From Verrucomicrobiia bacterium (GTDB lineage: Bacteria > Verrucomicrobiota > Verrucomicrobiia > Limisphaerales > JADLHS01), in the NCBI GenBank assembly GCA_026125285.1, contig JAHCLO010000021.1:58057-122056 (forward strand): a stretch of DNA of 64,000 nt, written 5' to 3'. The notes under the pieces are model-generated. The model did not search any database and had not been told where the DNA came from. It was given only the letters and a program-made list of their open reading frames with translations. This document shows positions 17,520 through 27,538 of this stretch, one piece after another (position 1 is the stretch's first letter; every line of letters begins with the position of its first letter). Position numbers and translations under genes: made by a program.

Positions 17520-18890
17520 TCACGCGATAAATGAGTAGTCGTAGGGCTTGCGCATTTCGCGGGCCACCCATTGATTCGCCGCGTGCGCGTGTTCACCCGT
17601 GAACTGCTCCTGCTCCGGATTCCAACCCAGCCGCAATCCGCCCATGCGAATGGAAATGACGCCGAGATGCGCAATGCTGATCGAGCGGTGACCGATCTCG
17701 ACGTCGCAGATCGGTTCTTTGCGCGTGCGGATGCATTCAAAGAAATTACCCATGTGATCACTGCTGCGATAGAGTTGGACCGCACCCGACGGCAACGGGT
17801 CACTCAACAGTTCAGGACTGCTCGCCTCAATTCTACCGCGCGTCACAAAAATCCAGCCCTCCGGCCCAATAAACTTCACGCCATTCGGAGCGCGCTTGCC
17901 GTCTGTCACCCGCATCGTCACGCCGTTGGCGTATTTGAATTGGATGTCGTATTCCGCCGCCGCGTCGTAACCGCCCGGGATCATGTCGAGCAGCGATTTT
18001 CCCTGCACCTCCACCGGGCCGCTCCGCTCGGTACCATTGCCCCACTGCGCGATGTCGTTGTGATGCGCGCCCCAATCCGTCATCTGCCCGCCGGAAAAGC
18101 AATACCACCAGCGGAACAGCCAATGCGTGCATTTGCTCTCGTACGTAACCGTTTCCTGGCCGCCCGATTCGCCTGCCTTCCGAAAGCCCACGTGCTCCAT
18201 CTTCGCCTGGCCCAGATAGTAATCCCAATCCATCCCGGCCGGTGGTGGCACCGTTTGAAACGGACCTTCGCGCGGACCGGTGGGCAGACCGACGATCATT
18301 TCCTGGAGCTTGCCCAGCCGGCCGTTGCGCACCAGCTCGCAGGCGAGCCGGAAATTGTTGTCGCTCCGCTGCTGGCTGCCGACCTGGAAAACTGTTTTGT
18401 GCTGGCGGACGGCTTTCACCAGCCGTTTGCCCTCGTCAATCGTGAGCGTCAGCGGTTTCTCACTGTAGATGTCCTTGCCCCGCTGCACTGCCAGCAGGTT
18501 GATCAACGTGTGCCAATGATCCGGCGTGCCATTCACGATCACCTGCACATCGTCCCGCTCCATGAGCTTTCGAAAATCACTGAAGATCGCCGGCCTCTTG
18601 CCATCCCGGCTAAATTGCTGTGCCGCCTGCTCGGCCTGACGGCGATCCACGTCGCACACGGCCACCACGTCACCAAAGCGGCGGGCGCTGTTCGTGTCGC
18701 CGCGGCCCTGACCGCCGCAACCTACCAGCGCAATGCCGGGCCGTTCATTGGGGCTGAGACGTCTGGGAACCGGCGCCGCGAGAGCCATTTCGCGTTCAAT
18801 GAACCAACCGGGCAATCCTGCGGCCGCTGCGGTGACGGCGCTGGTTTTGAGGAAGTGTCGGCGTGAGATGTAGAATAATTTTGAAGCCAT
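17520..18890 (-). CDS. Tat-exported Gfo/Idh/MocA family oxidoreductase
   Basis: 456 residues from the ATG at 18890, chosen because it places a twin-arginine signal (SRRHFLKTSAVTAAAAGLPG) at the N-terminus; the frame is open far upstream. The NAD(P)-binding Rossmann motif is ALVGCGGQGRGD, followed by VAVCDVDRRQAE and the family signature EKPLTLTIDEGKRLV. The C-terminal alpha/beta domain contains GGQMTDWGAHHNDIAQW, typical of the large secreted subfamily abundant in Verrucomicrobiota and Planctomycetota. Likely acts on sugars or sugar derivatives in the periplasm; the substrate is not deducible. Confidence 0.93.
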   Translation of the reverse strand: MASKLFYISRRHFLKTSAVTAAAAGLPGWFIEREMALAAPVPRRLSPNERPGIALVGCGGQGRGDTNSARRFGDVVAVCDVDRRQAEQAAQQFSRDGKRPAIFSDFRKLMERDDVQVIVNGTPDHWHTLINLLAVQRGKDIYSEKPLTLTIDEGKRLVKAVRQHKTVFQVGSQQRSDNNFRLACELVRNGRLGKLQEMIVGLPTGPREGPFQTVPPPAGMDWDYYLGQAKMEHVGFRKAGESGGQETVTYESKCTHWLFRWWYCFSGGQMTDWGAHHNDIAQWGNGTERSGPVEVQGKSLLDMIPGGYDAAAEYDIQFKYANGVTMRVTDGKRAPNGVKFIGPEGWIFVTRGRIEASSPELLSDPLPSGAVQLYRSSDHMGNFFECIRTRKEPICDVEIGHRSISIAHLGVISIRMGGLRLGWNPEQEQFTGEHAHAANQWVAREMRKPYDYSFIA

Positions 18891-19153
18891 GCCGGGATTC
18901 CACTGAGAACCCGGCTTGTGGTCAAGCGCGAACCGAAGCTGCCGGAATAACTTGCTCGACTTGCCGGGTTTAACGCAAAGTCCCACGCCGCACGGCAAGA
19001 ATTGTCCAAAGAATGACAATCTCCACTTTGCCCGGCTGGCCATTTCCGAAGTAAAAGTTACAGTACTGACCGGTGTCGCCCGGCGAGTGGATTCTGCACG
19101 GGAATTCACAGCCTCGAGGGGCGAACAACTATAAACCAGTTCGGCAAGCGATT

Positions 19154-21352
19154 ATGCAAGCGACCTTGGACACTTCTCTCGCGGAAACGCTCCGCACTCT
19201 TCCCTCCGACGACGTCCGCCAGATCATGTGGCGTTTCGCCGACCGTTATGACCTCCACATGCTCGTGCAGGGGACGCGCGGCGTGGCGCGCGGGCCGGTC
19301 GCCCGGTTGGTCGCCGAGGGCGGCCGCAACTCGCACGACTGGACCGACGCCAAGGCCGGTCTGCTGCCACACTTCGACGAGGGCGGCATCACGGCCGCGT
19401 TTCTCGATCCGGAGCAGGGCGGCTTCATTGCCGGTCCGAAGAACCTCGCGCTGGCGCTGATCGCGTTCGAGTTGTCGTGGGTGGATGCGGGCGCGGCCAC
19501 GAGCAGCCTCGCCGGGAATCTTGGGCTTGCGCCGATCCATGAACGTGGCACGCCGGAGCAACGCGCCAAATACGTCGCCAACGCCGCGCCGGTGAAGCCC
19601 GGTGAGAATCGAAAACAGGTCCGCGCCGCTTTTGCGCTGACCGAGCCAATTCCGTTCGTCGGCGTGGAAACCGGCATGTTGGCCGGCAAGATCCGTATCG
19701 CCGAGTGGCAGGATGGCCAGGAGCCGTTGCTCCACGTGGACAAGCGCGGCCGCTTCATCACGAACATGGGGTTTGCCAATGTCGTCACAGCGGCCGTTGA
19801 ATCGGACGATCCAAAGCTCAAAGGCAGTTGCATGGTGATTCTCGAGGAAGGCGACCCCGGCATCTGGGACCGTGGCACGCCGACCAAGAAGCTCGTTCAC
19901 CAGCTTTCCTCGACCAATGATCCCGTGTTCAACCTAAAAGTGCCCGCCAGCCGCATCGTCGGAGGTTACACGATCAAGGATGGCGTCATCATTCCGAACT
20001 ATTCGCATGGCGAGATCATCGAAGCCGTCTTTCGCCGCACGCGCGTGACTGTTGGTTTGATGACGAGCGCGAAACTGCTCTCTGCCATCGAACCAGTCAT
20101 TTTGTATCAACGCCGCCGCTTCCGTGGTGGTCAAGGCGCGCCCGGCACGCCGCGTTATGAACTCGGCATTCAGCAGAAGGAGGACGCGCTGCATCGGCTC
20201 GTGGACATCTGGGCCACGGGCGAGGCCAGCGCTTCCCTTGGCTTCGAGGCCGCGCGTTTGTTTGACGAACTCGACCCGCTGGAAAAGGAAAAGGACCGCA
20301 TCCTCGCCGAGAAGAAGCTCACCGGCCGCGCCGCGTTCAAGGAATTGAGCAAAGCGCAAGCAGAGGCGTTGAGTCTGGTGAATTTACATCAAACGCCATC
20401 CGACCCATTGGTCGCCTTCGCGCTGTTGGATTCCCAGGCCAACGTGCTTTGCCCCGCGTGCAAGCTCTGGAATACCGGCCACGGCGCAAACATGATGCGC
20501 GAAGCGGTCAGCCTCATGGGCGGTTACGGCGTCACCGAGGATTGCCCCGGTTTCCTCGGTCAGAAGTGGATGGACGCGCAGCTTGAGGCCACCTACGAAG
20601 GTCCGGAAGCGGTGCAACGGCTGCAACTCTCCATCACCATGACCAACGAACTGTTCCTCGCGCAGTTCAAGCAGTGGATGGTGCAACTGAAGCAGATCGC
20701 CTCCGAACGCCCCGGCACCGGCGCGTGCGCCCTCGGCACGGCGATGAAGCTCTGGCTCTGGACGCTTCAGCACGTCCAGACCGCCACGGATGCCGATGGC
20801 GCGAAGCTTTATCACAAGACGCGTCAGGGCGTGACGTTCCCGCTGGCCGACGCGCTGTGCTGGCTGCTCGCCGCACGGCAGTTCATCCTCGACGTGATTG
20901 AATTGGAAACCAAAGGCGCGCTAAACCCGGCGCTGGCGGATGGACTCGCCGGAACGGTGTCTTTCTTCACCGACCTCTGCCATGTGCAGGCCGCCCGGGC
21001 GGCGGGCGAGGTGGGTCGCGTTTGCGCCGAGATCGTTCATGGTTACAACCGGCATCCCGCCTGGGACGACGCCAGTTGCCACGCCTGTTATTGCGCCGAG
21101 GAACTCACCTCGCTGGAAAGCATCATGCCCGGCATTGACGGTTCGGCGCGCGCCTACTCGGACGTGGCCGAAAGCGGCGAAACGCATCCACCAAAGGCCG
21201 GCCCGTGCGTGAAGTGCGTCGGCCTGGAATCGTTCGTCGCGTTGCGTGCCAAGTTGGACACCTGCATCACCGGTTGCCGCCTCGCGAAGGATCGCGCCGC
21301 CGAATCGCTAACGACGGTGATGACGCGCGAGGCGCTGGATTATCCAGTTTAG
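19154..21352 (+). CDS. large acyl-CoA dehydrogenase family protein
   Basis: 732 residues from the ATG at 19154, larger than ordinary acyl-CoA dehydrogenases (~380-600). FAD-dependent alpha,beta-dehydrogenation of an acyl-CoA, with electrons passed to ETF. Family marks are FALTEP (flavin/substrate loop, ~residue 165), the R-rich segment FRRTRVTVGLMTSAKLLSAI, VSLMGGYGVTED, and TYEGPEAVQRLQLS around residue 481, the region carrying the catalytic Glu. The extra C-terminal ~180 residues hold a Cys cluster (CHACYC ~642, CVKC ~684, CITGC ~703) that may bind metal or an Fe-S centre. ETF-QO, etfB and etfA follow on the same strand over the next 12 kb, so it is the likely electron donor of that module. 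The acyl substrate is unknown. Confidence 0.85.
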   Translation: MQATLDTSLAETLRTLPSDDVRQIMWRFADRYDLHMLVQGTRGVARGPVARLVAEGGRNSHDWTDAKAGLLPHFDEGGITAAFLDPEQGGFIAGPKNLALALIAFELSWVDAGAATSSLAGNLGLAPIHERGTPEQRAKYVANAAPVKPGENRKQVRAAFALTEPIPFVGVETGMLAGKIRIAEWQDGQEPLLHVDKRGRFITNMGFANVVTAAVESDDPKLKGSCMVILEEGDPGIWDRGTPTKKLVHQLSSTNDPVFNLKVPASRIVGGYTIKDGVIIPNYSHGEIIEAVFRRTRVTVGLMTSAKLLSAIEPVILYQRRRFRGGQGAPGTPRYELGIQQKEDALHRLVDIWATGEASASLGFEAARLFDELDPLEKEKDRILAEKKLTGRAAFKELSKAQAEALSLVNLHQTPSDPLVAFALLDSQANVLCPACKLWNTGHGANMMREAVSLMGGYGVTEDCPGFLGQKWMDAQLEATYEGPEAVQRLQLSITMTNELFLAQFKQWMVQLKQIASERPGTGACALGTAMKLWLWTLQHVQTATDADGAKLYHKTRQGVTFPLADALCWLLAARQFILDVIELETKGALNPALADGLAGTVSFFTDLCHVQAARAAGEVGRVCAEIVHGYNRHPAWDDASCHACYCAEELTSLESIMPGIDGSARAYSDVAESGETHPPKAGPCVKCVGLESFVALRAKLDTCITGCRLAKDRAAESLTTVMTREALDYPV

Positions 21353-21396
21353 AACCAAGCTCAGAAACAAGTCAGCTCAAACCCGGACAATTCACC

Positions 21397-24300
21397 ATGC
21401 CACGACGTGACGACATCAAGAAAGTCCTGATCATCGGCTCCGGCCCCATCATCATCGGCCAGGCCTGCGAATTTGATTATTCCGGCACGCAAGCCTGCAA
21501 GGCCTTGCGCGCCCTAGGTTATCAAATCGTGCTGGTGAACTCGAATCCCGCCACCATCATGACCGATCCTGGCATGGCGGACGCGACCTACATTGAGCCG
21601 CTCACCGTGCCGGCGCTGACCGAAATCATTGAGAAGGAACGGCCAGATGCGTTGCTGCCGAATCTCGGCGGGCAAACCGGCCTGAACCTTTCCTCGCAAC
21701 TGGCCAAAGCGGGTGTGCTGGCCAAATACGGGGTGCGCGTCATCGGCGTCAACCTGGACGCCATCGAGCGCGGTGAGGATCGCATTGTTTTCAAGGAAAC
21801 CATGAAACGTCTGGGCATTGATCTGCCCAAGAGCGCGCCGGCCTTCAGCGTAAAGGAGGCGGAGAAAGTCGCCGCGGAACTCGGTTATCCCGTGGTGATT
21901 CGCCCGGCCTATACCATGGGCGGCACGGGCGGCGGGTTGGTTTACAACGTCGAGGAATTGCGCGTCGTGGTCAGCCGCGGGCTTGCCGCCAGCATGGTCG
22001 GGCAGGTGCTCGTCGAGGAATCCGTTCTTGGCTGGGAGGAACTGGAGCTCGAAGTCGTCCGCGACGCCAAAGACCAGCGGATCACCGTCTGCTTCATCGA
22101 AAACGTGGATGCGATGGGTGTTCATACGGGCGACTCCTATTGCGTCGCCCCCATGCTGACAATTGATCCAAAGCTCCAGGCGAAGTTGCAGGATTATTCC
22201 TACCGCATCATCGAAGCCATCGGGGTCATTGGCGGCTGCAACATTCAGTTTGCCCACGACCCCAAGACCGGCCGCGTCGTCATCATCGAGATCAATCCGC
22301 GCACGTCGCGCTCCTCGGCGCTCGCGTCTAAGGCCACGGGTTTCCCGATCGCGCTAATCTCAGCCAAACTTGCCGGTGGGTTGACGCTCGATGAGATTCC
22401 TTATTGGCGCGATGGGACATTGGAGAAGTACACGCCCTCCGGCGATTACGTCGTGGTCAAATTTGCCCGCTGGGCCTTTGAGAAGTTCAAGGGTGCGCAA
22501 GACAAGCTGGGCACGCAGATGCGGGCCGTGGGCGAGGTGATGAGCATCGGCAAGACTTACAAGGAGGCGTTCCAGAAGGCCATCCGGTCGCTGGAAAACG
22601 GCCGGCACGGGCTCGGGTTCGCTAAAGACTACAACATGAAACCGCTGGCCGAACTGATGGTGATGCTCAACGAGCCTTCCAGCGAACGCCAGTGGATCAT
22701 GTACGAGGCCTTGCGCAAAGGCGCGACCGTCGAGGAGCTTCACGCGAAGACTGCCATCAAAGCGTGGTTCATCCAGCAGATGAAGGAACTTGTCGAGCTG
22801 GAGGAGAAGATTCTTCAATTCAAAGGCAAGGTATTGCCGGACGATTTGCTCGCGCAGGCCAAGAAGGATGGGTTCGCGGACAAGTATCTGGCCAGGATTC
22901 TTGGCGTGCCCGAGGTGCAAATTCGCGAGCAACGCAAGAAACTGAGCGTGGTGGAGGCGTGGGATGCGTTGCCCGTCAGCGGTGTCGAGAATGCCGCGTA
23001 TTACTACTCCACTTACAACCGGCCCGACAAAGTCCCGTCCAGTTCGCGCAAGAAAGTCATGGTGCTGGGTGGTGGCCCAAACCGCATCGGCCAGGGTATC
23101 GAATTCGATTATTGCTGTGTTCACGCCGCGTTCGCCCTGCGCAACGCCGGTTACGAGACTATCATGGTCAACTGCAACCCGGAGACGGTTTCCACCGATT
23201 ACGACACGTCGGACAAGCTCTACTTCGAGCCGCTGACGCTTGAGGATGTCTTGAGTATCTACGAAAAGGAAAAACCGGAGGGCGTGGTGGTGCAGTTCGG
23301 CGGGCAGACACCGTTGAATATCGCCAAGGAGCTTGAAGCCGCCGGCGTCAAGGTGCTGGGCACAACGCCGGATGTCATTGACCTGGCCGAGGACCGTGAC
23401 CGCTTCCGGCAGATGATGGACCGTATGCGGATTCCGATGCCCGAATCCGGCATGGCCGGCAGCTTTGAGGAAGCCCGGCAAATCGCCGCGAAGATCGGTT
23501 ATCCGGTCATGGTACGGCCGTCGTTCGTGTTGGGCGGACGCGGCATGGAGATCGTGCATGACGAGGACATGCTGCGGCAATACGTCAACGCCGCCGTGGA
23601 CGTGACACCCGAGCGGCCCATCCTGATTGACCGTTTCCTCGACAACGCCGTCGAGGCCGAAGCCGACGCGCTGGCCGACGGCACGGACGCCTTTGTGCCC
23701 GCCGTGATGGAACACATCGAGCAGGCCGGTATCCATTCCGGCGATTCCGCGTGCGCCATCCCGCCAGTGACGCTGCCGGAGAAACACCTCAAGACCATTG
23801 AGGAATACACCCTCCGCATTAGCCGCGAGCTCAAGGTCTGCGGCGTGATGAACATTCAATACGCCATTTGTCAGGACCAAGTTTATGTGCTCGAAGCCAA
23901 CCCGCGCGCTTCGCGCACGGTACCGCTGGTAAGTAAGGTCTGCAACGTGCCGATGGCGCGCATCGCCACGCAACTCATGTTGGGCGCGAAACTGGCGAAC
24001 CTGAAGCTCCAGCGGAAGAAGATTCCGCATGTCGGCGTGAAGGAAGTCGTGCTGCCGTTCAACATGTTCCCGGAAGTGGACCCCGTGCTCGGGCCGGAGA
24101 TGCGTTCCACCGGCGAAGTGCTAGGCATGGCGCCGAGTTTCGGCCTCGCGTATTTCAAGTCGCAGGAAGCCGCGCTGTCACCGCTGCCGCAAACCGGCAC
24201 GGTGTTCATCTCGGTGACGGACAAGGACAAGCCAGCGATTGTGGCCGTGGCGCGCAAGTTTCAGGAACTGGGATTCCGCATCAAAGCTACCAACGGGACG

Positions 24301-24600
24301 CACCAGTTTCTGAACGACGCCGGCGCCAAGGCCGAGTTAAGCTACAAAATTCACGAGCATCAACGGCCGAATATCGCCGACGAAATCAAGAGCCGCGAGA
24401 TAGACCTCATCGTCAATACGCCGATGGGCAAGACGAGCGCGGAGGACGACGCCTACATTCGCAAAGCCGCGATCAAGTACAAAGTGCCTTATGTGACAAC
24501 GGCCGCCGCCGCGCACGCCGCGGTGCTGGGCATCGCCGAATACCGGGCGGAGAAAGCGGCGGTGAAGTCGCTCCAGAGCTACCATCGGGACATCGGTTGA
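21397..24600 (+). CDS. carB: carbamoyl-phosphate synthase large subunit
   Basis: 1,067 residues from the ATG at 21397 (MPRRDDIKKVLIIGSGPIII). Makes carbamoyl phosphate from bicarbonate, ammonia (from CarA) and two ATP for arginine and pyrimidine synthesis. Two homologous synthetase halves are visible: GSGPIIIGQACEFDYSG, VIRPAYTMGGTGGG and EINPRTSRSSALASKATG in the first, and GGGPNRIGQGIEFDYCC, VRPSFVLGGRGME and EANPRASRTVPLVSKVC in the second. A C-terminal MGS-like allosteric domain follows (VFISVTDKDKP ... LIVNTPMGKTSAEDD). carA is not in the window. It begins 44 bp after the acyl-CoA dehydrogenase gene. Confidence 0.98.
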   Translation: MPRRDDIKKVLIIGSGPIIIGQACEFDYSGTQACKALRALGYQIVLVNSNPATIMTDPGMADATYIEPLTVPALTEIIEKERPDALLPNLGGQTGLNLSSQLAKAGVLAKYGVRVIGVNLDAIERGEDRIVFKETMKRLGIDLPKSAPAFSVKEAEKVAAELGYPVVIRPAYTMGGTGGGLVYNVEELRVVVSRGLAASMVGQVLVEESVLGWEELELEVVRDAKDQRITVCFIENVDAMGVHTGDSYCVAPMLTIDPKLQAKLQDYSYRIIEAIGVIGGCNIQFAHDPKTGRVVIIEINPRTSRSSALASKATGFPIALISAKLAGGLTLDEIPYWRDGTLEKYTPSGDYVVVKFARWAFEKFKGAQDKLGTQMRAVGEVMSIGKTYKEAFQKAIRSLENGRHGLGFAKDYNMKPLAELMVMLNEPSSERQWIMYEALRKGATVEELHAKTAIKAWFIQQMKELVELEEKILQFKGKVLPDDLLAQAKKDGFADKYLARILGVPEVQIREQRKKLSVVEAWDALPVSGVENAAYYYSTYNRPDKVPSSSRKKVMVLGGGPNRIGQGIEFDYCCVHAAFALRNAGYETIMVNCNPETVSTDYDTSDKLYFEPLTLEDVLSIYEKEKPEGVVVQFGGQTPLNIAKELEAAGVKVLGTTPDVIDLAEDRDRFRQMMDRMRIPMPESGMAGSFEEARQIAAKIGYPVMVRPSFVLGGRGMEIVHDEDMLRQYVNAAVDVTPERPILIDRFLDNAVEAEADALADGTDAFVPAVMEHIEQAGIHSGDSACAIPPVTLPEKHLKTIEEYTLRISRELKVCGVMNIQYAICQDQVYVLEANPRASRTVPLVSKVCNVPMARIATQLMLGAKLANLKLQRKKIPHVGVKEVVLPFNMFPEVDPVLGPEMRSTGEVLGMAPSFGLAYFKSQEAALSPLPQTGTVFISVTDKDKPAIVAVARKFQELGFRIKATNGTHQFLNDAGAKAELSYKIHEHQRPNIADEIKSREIDLIVNTPMGKTSAEDDAYIRKAAIKYKVPYVTTAAAAHAAVLGIAEYRAEKAAVKSLQSYHRDIG

Positions 24601-24649
24601 CAAGCGTTCGACCGGTGCCCAGTCTGAACTGGAAACCAACCTAAAACCC

Positions 24650-25384
24650 ATGCCAAAGATCACATCTCCCGGGAAATGCCGCTGTTGCGGTGAGTTGTTC
24701 GACAAGAGTCGAATGAGCACACATCTCAAGTCCTGCGCAAAACGTATCGGCCCCACTGCATCGCCAAAGCCCCGTGGAGCGCGCTCCTTCCATCTTGTGG
24801 TCGAGGCCCGATACAACCCGCATTACTGGTTGCACCTGGAGGTGCCAGCCACAGCCAGATTTGGAGACCTGGACCGGGTGTTGCGCGACGTCTGGTTGGA
24901 ATGTTGTGGGCACATGAGCGCGTTTCGGTTTCCACGGCCACGCGTTCCATTTCGGGCATCCGGCACTGTTGCGCAGTTACTCGCGGCGGCGGCGGCGCAC
25001 AGCTTTGAGGACGAAATGGATGATGAACAACGGCTCATGGGCGTGCCCGTCGGGAAACGGCTGCAACCCGGCGCGAAGCTCGAATACGAATATGACTTTG
25101 GCTCGACGACCGAGTTGTCTCTTCGGGTAGTGGGCGAATGGCTCTCCCCGTTGGCGAAGTCTCGAATCCGCGTTTTGGCCCGCAACGAGCCGCCGGACAT
25201 CCGCTGCACCCGCTGCAAGAAACCCGCGACACAGATCTGCACCGAGTGCGAGTGCCAGGGGGACGGCGCGCTTTGCGAGACTTGTGCCGCCAACCACGAG
25301 TGCGGCGAAAAGATGTTCCTCCCCATCGTCAATTCCCCGCGCACCGGGGTCTGCGGTTACTGCGGGCCGTCGGTCGAGCCTTGA
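24650..25384 (+). CDS. pRiA4b Orf3-like protein with zinc-binding ends
   Basis: 244 residues. The centre is a plasmid pRiA4b Orf3-like domain (FHLVVEARYNPHYWLHLEVP ... RFGDLDRVLRDVWLECCGH ... LEYEYDFGSTTELSLRVVGE), the family also found as passenger of IS1096-type elements. The N-terminus has a C2HC-type finger (CRCCGELFDKSRMSTHLKSC), and the C-terminus has a second Cys-rich module (CTRCKKPATQICTECEC, CETCAANHECG, CGYC). Function unknown; nucleic-acid or protein binding is inference. It starts 49 bp after carB and ends 19 bp before the ETF-QO gene, so it looks inserted into an operon. Confidence 0.8.
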   Translation: MPKITSPGKCRCCGELFDKSRMSTHLKSCAKRIGPTASPKPRGARSFHLVVEARYNPHYWLHLEVPATARFGDLDRVLRDVWLECCGHMSAFRFPRPRVPFRASGTVAQLLAAAAAHSFEDEMDDEQRLMGVPVGKRLQPGAKLEYEYDFGSTTELSLRVVGEWLSPLAKSRIRVLARNEPPDIRCTRCKKPATQICTECECQGDGALCETCAANHECGEKMFLPIVNSPRTGVCGYCGPSVEP

Positions 25385-25403
25385 ATTTCCGCTGCTTCCG
25401 GTG

Positions 25404-27398
25404 ATGATAGATCAAGGCCTCCAAACTGACCCGCCGGCGATCGAACGTCCGCGCATGGACGCCGACATCGTCTGCGTCGGTTTCGGCCCGGCGACGGCGG
25501 GATTTCTCGCCACGCTCTCGAAGCAACTCACCAACGCCGACGGCACGCCCGTTGTGGAAAGTGCCGTCATGCCCGGCATGCCACCGCAGGTGCTTTGTTA
25601 CGAGCGCGCGGATGACATTGGCTTTGGCGTTTCCGGGGTGGTGACGAAGGCGCGGGCGTTGCGGGAAAGTTTTCCAGAGTTGAACCCGGCGGACATTCCC
25701 ATGGCCGCACCGGTCACGGACGAGAAAGTTCTCTACCTGCTCGACCCCGTGGGCGCGAGCCGGCGCTCGAAGCTGCTTCAACTCGCCGATGCAGGAATCC
25801 GCGCGTTCAAGTTCGCGTTGCCGGTCGAAAACGATGCACTGAATTTGCCGTGGACCCCGGCGTTCTTACACAAGCACGGCGGCATGGTGCTTTCGATGGG
25901 CCAGTTCATGCAATGGGTCGGCGCGCAGGTGCAGAGCACCGGCACGGTCCAAATCTGGCCGGGCACGCCGGTGAAGGAAGTGCTGATCGAAGGCGCAAAC
26001 CACGTAGGGCAGGCTTGCCAGCCTGCCGGTTCTCCGGACTTTCCAGTCCGGAGTTCCGATCGGGCGACTGGAAAGTCGCCCGAACCGGCAGACAAGAATG
26101 TCTGCCCTACATCCAAAGTCCTCGGCGTCCGCCTGCTTGATCAGGGCGTTAGCAAGTCCGGCGCACCTGGCGACGGCTTCACGCCGGGCATGGATATCCA
26201 CGCCGCCCTCACCGTCGTCGGAGACGGGCCGGTCGGACTCATCGGGCAGCAGTTGGACGAACACTTTGGCCTGCCGCCGGAACACCACATCCGCGACTGG
26301 GCCGTTGGCATGAAGTTCGTCGTGGATTTGCCCGAGGACACACCGCTCAAGCCCGGCACGGTGCTGCATACATTCGGTTATCCCGAGCCGGAGATTTTCG
26401 GTTTTCTCTACGTGCATCCCGACCGCGTCGCGTCGCTCGGCATTTTTGTGCCGTCGTGGTTCGATAGCCCGGTGCGCACGACCTATCGCTATCTCCAGCA
26501 TTGGATGTTGCACCCATATCTTTGGCGCTACCTCAAGGGCGGCAAACTCCGCTCGTGGGGTGCGAAGACGCTCGGCGAATCCGGTCGCCGCGGCGAACCG
26601 CATCTCGTCGGCGACGGCTACGCGCGCATCGGCGAAGGCAGCGGCAGCACCAACGTCCTCACCGGCTCGGGCGTGGACGAAGCCTGGGCCACCGGCGCGC
26701 AACTCGCCGAAGCCGTGCTCGAATTGCTCAAGGCGAAGAAACCGTTCACGAAGGAAAATCTCGAAGCCACCTACGTGGCCCGCCGTCGCGCAAGCTGGGT
26801 GGAACAGGAAGCGCGCGTCGCCGAAAAATCCCGCGACGGTTTCCAACGCGGCGTTGTCACCGGCATGATTGGCATGGCGCTGGCCGGCCTCAGTGGCGGA
26901 CGCCTCGCGTTGCCCGGCAAGCCACTGCGCCCGTGGGAACGCATCCCGTCGCTCGAGGAGTATTACCGCGGTCGCATTCCCGCCGACGAAGTGCGCAAGA
27001 TTCGCGACGAGTGCTACGCCCGCGGCGTCTCCGCGCACGCCGCGCTCATGGAACGCGCCGGCTGGCCCGCGATCCCCTACGACGGCCAGTTGCTCGTCTC
27101 GCACCAGGACGCGCTGCTGCTCGGCGGCAAAGTGCAAGCCCCGCCCGGCTACGCCGATCACGTCGCGTTTGTGTTTCCGAACCAATGCCAGCAGTGCGGC
27201 ACGAAGCTGTGCGTGGAGGTTTGTTCCGGCCAGGCCATCACGCCCGGCGAAAACGGTGTGCCGAATTTTGACCGCGAGAAATGCATCCACTGCGGAGCGT
27301 GCCTCTGGAACTGCGCCACCGCCTCGCCGGAAAACCCGGAGCGCATGGCCGTTGCCTTCCGCGCTGGGACGGGGGGGCTTCATTCGGCTGAGAATTGA
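25404..27398 (+). CDS. ETF:quinone oxidoreductase (FixC-FixX fusion type)
   Basis: 664 residues from the ATG at 25404. Membrane-associated flavoprotein that takes electrons from reduced ETF and reduces quinone. The FAD-binding N-terminus is ADIVCVGFGPATAGFLATLS. GMDIHAALTVVGDGPVGLIG, FGYPEPEIFGFLYVHPDRVA and LVGDGYARIGEGSGSTNVLTGSGVDEAW match the FixC/ETF-QO core. The C-terminus carries a FixX-like ferredoxin domain with Cys groups CQQCGTKLCVEVC (~594) and CIHCGACLWNC (~625), enough for an Fe-S cluster. About 36 residues (VGQACQPAGSPD ... DKNVCPTS, around residues 201-236) are encoded by an inserted palindromic repeat inside the conserved core. It belongs with etfB, etfA and the acyl-CoA dehydrogenase. 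Confidence 0.9.
   Translation: MIDQGLQTDPPAIERPRMDADIVCVGFGPATAGFLATLSKQLTNADGTPVVESAVMPGMPPQVLCYERADDIGFGVSGVVTKARALRESFPELNPADIPMAAPVTDEKVLYLLDPVGASRRSKLLQLADAGIRAFKFALPVENDALNLPWTPAFLHKHGGMVLSMGQFMQWVGAQVQSTGTVQIWPGTPVKEVLIEGANHVGQACQPAGSPDFPVRSSDRATGKSPEPADKNVCPTSKVLGVRLLDQGVSKSGAPGDGFTPGMDIHAALTVVGDGPVGLIGQQLDEHFGLPPEHHIRDWAVGMKFVVDLPEDTPLKPGTVLHTFGYPEPEIFGFLYVHPDRVASLGIFVPSWFDSPVRTTYRYLQHWMLHPYLWRYLKGGKLRSWGAKTLGESGRRGEPHLVGDGYARIGEGSGSTNVLTGSGVDEAWATGAQLAEAVLELLKAKKPFTKENLEATYVARRRASWVEQEARVAEKSRDGFQRGVVTGMIGMALAGLSGGRLALPGKPLRPWERIPSLEEYYRGRIPADEVRKIRDECYARGVSAHAALMERAGWPAIPYDGQLLVSHQDALLLGGKVQAPPGYADHVAFVFPNQCQQCGTKLCVEVCSGQAITPGENGVPNFDREKCIHCGACLWNCATASPENPERMAVAFRAGTGGLHSAEN
26004..26110. 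repeat. 107-bp palindromic repeat inserted in frame in ETF-QO
   Basis: Starts GTAGGGCAGGCTTGCCAGCC and ends GACAAGAATGTCTGCCCTAC, with inner complementary arms GACTTTCCAGTCCGG and GCGACTGGAAAGTCGCC. A close relative lies at 63836-63941. It sits between LIEGANH and KVLGVRLLDQGV of the enzyme without shifting the frame. Confidence 0.9.
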
Positions 27399-27538
27399 CA
27401 ATACAAAGCGTCCAACGAGATGAGATGCGTTCCCATGAATGAAATTGGAATTGAGCTTAAGAGGACTTCAGCGCAGCTTTCCGAGGTCTGGAGTATGCAC
27501 AACTGAACCGAGTTAAGCCGGCCCAGACTGTTGACACC

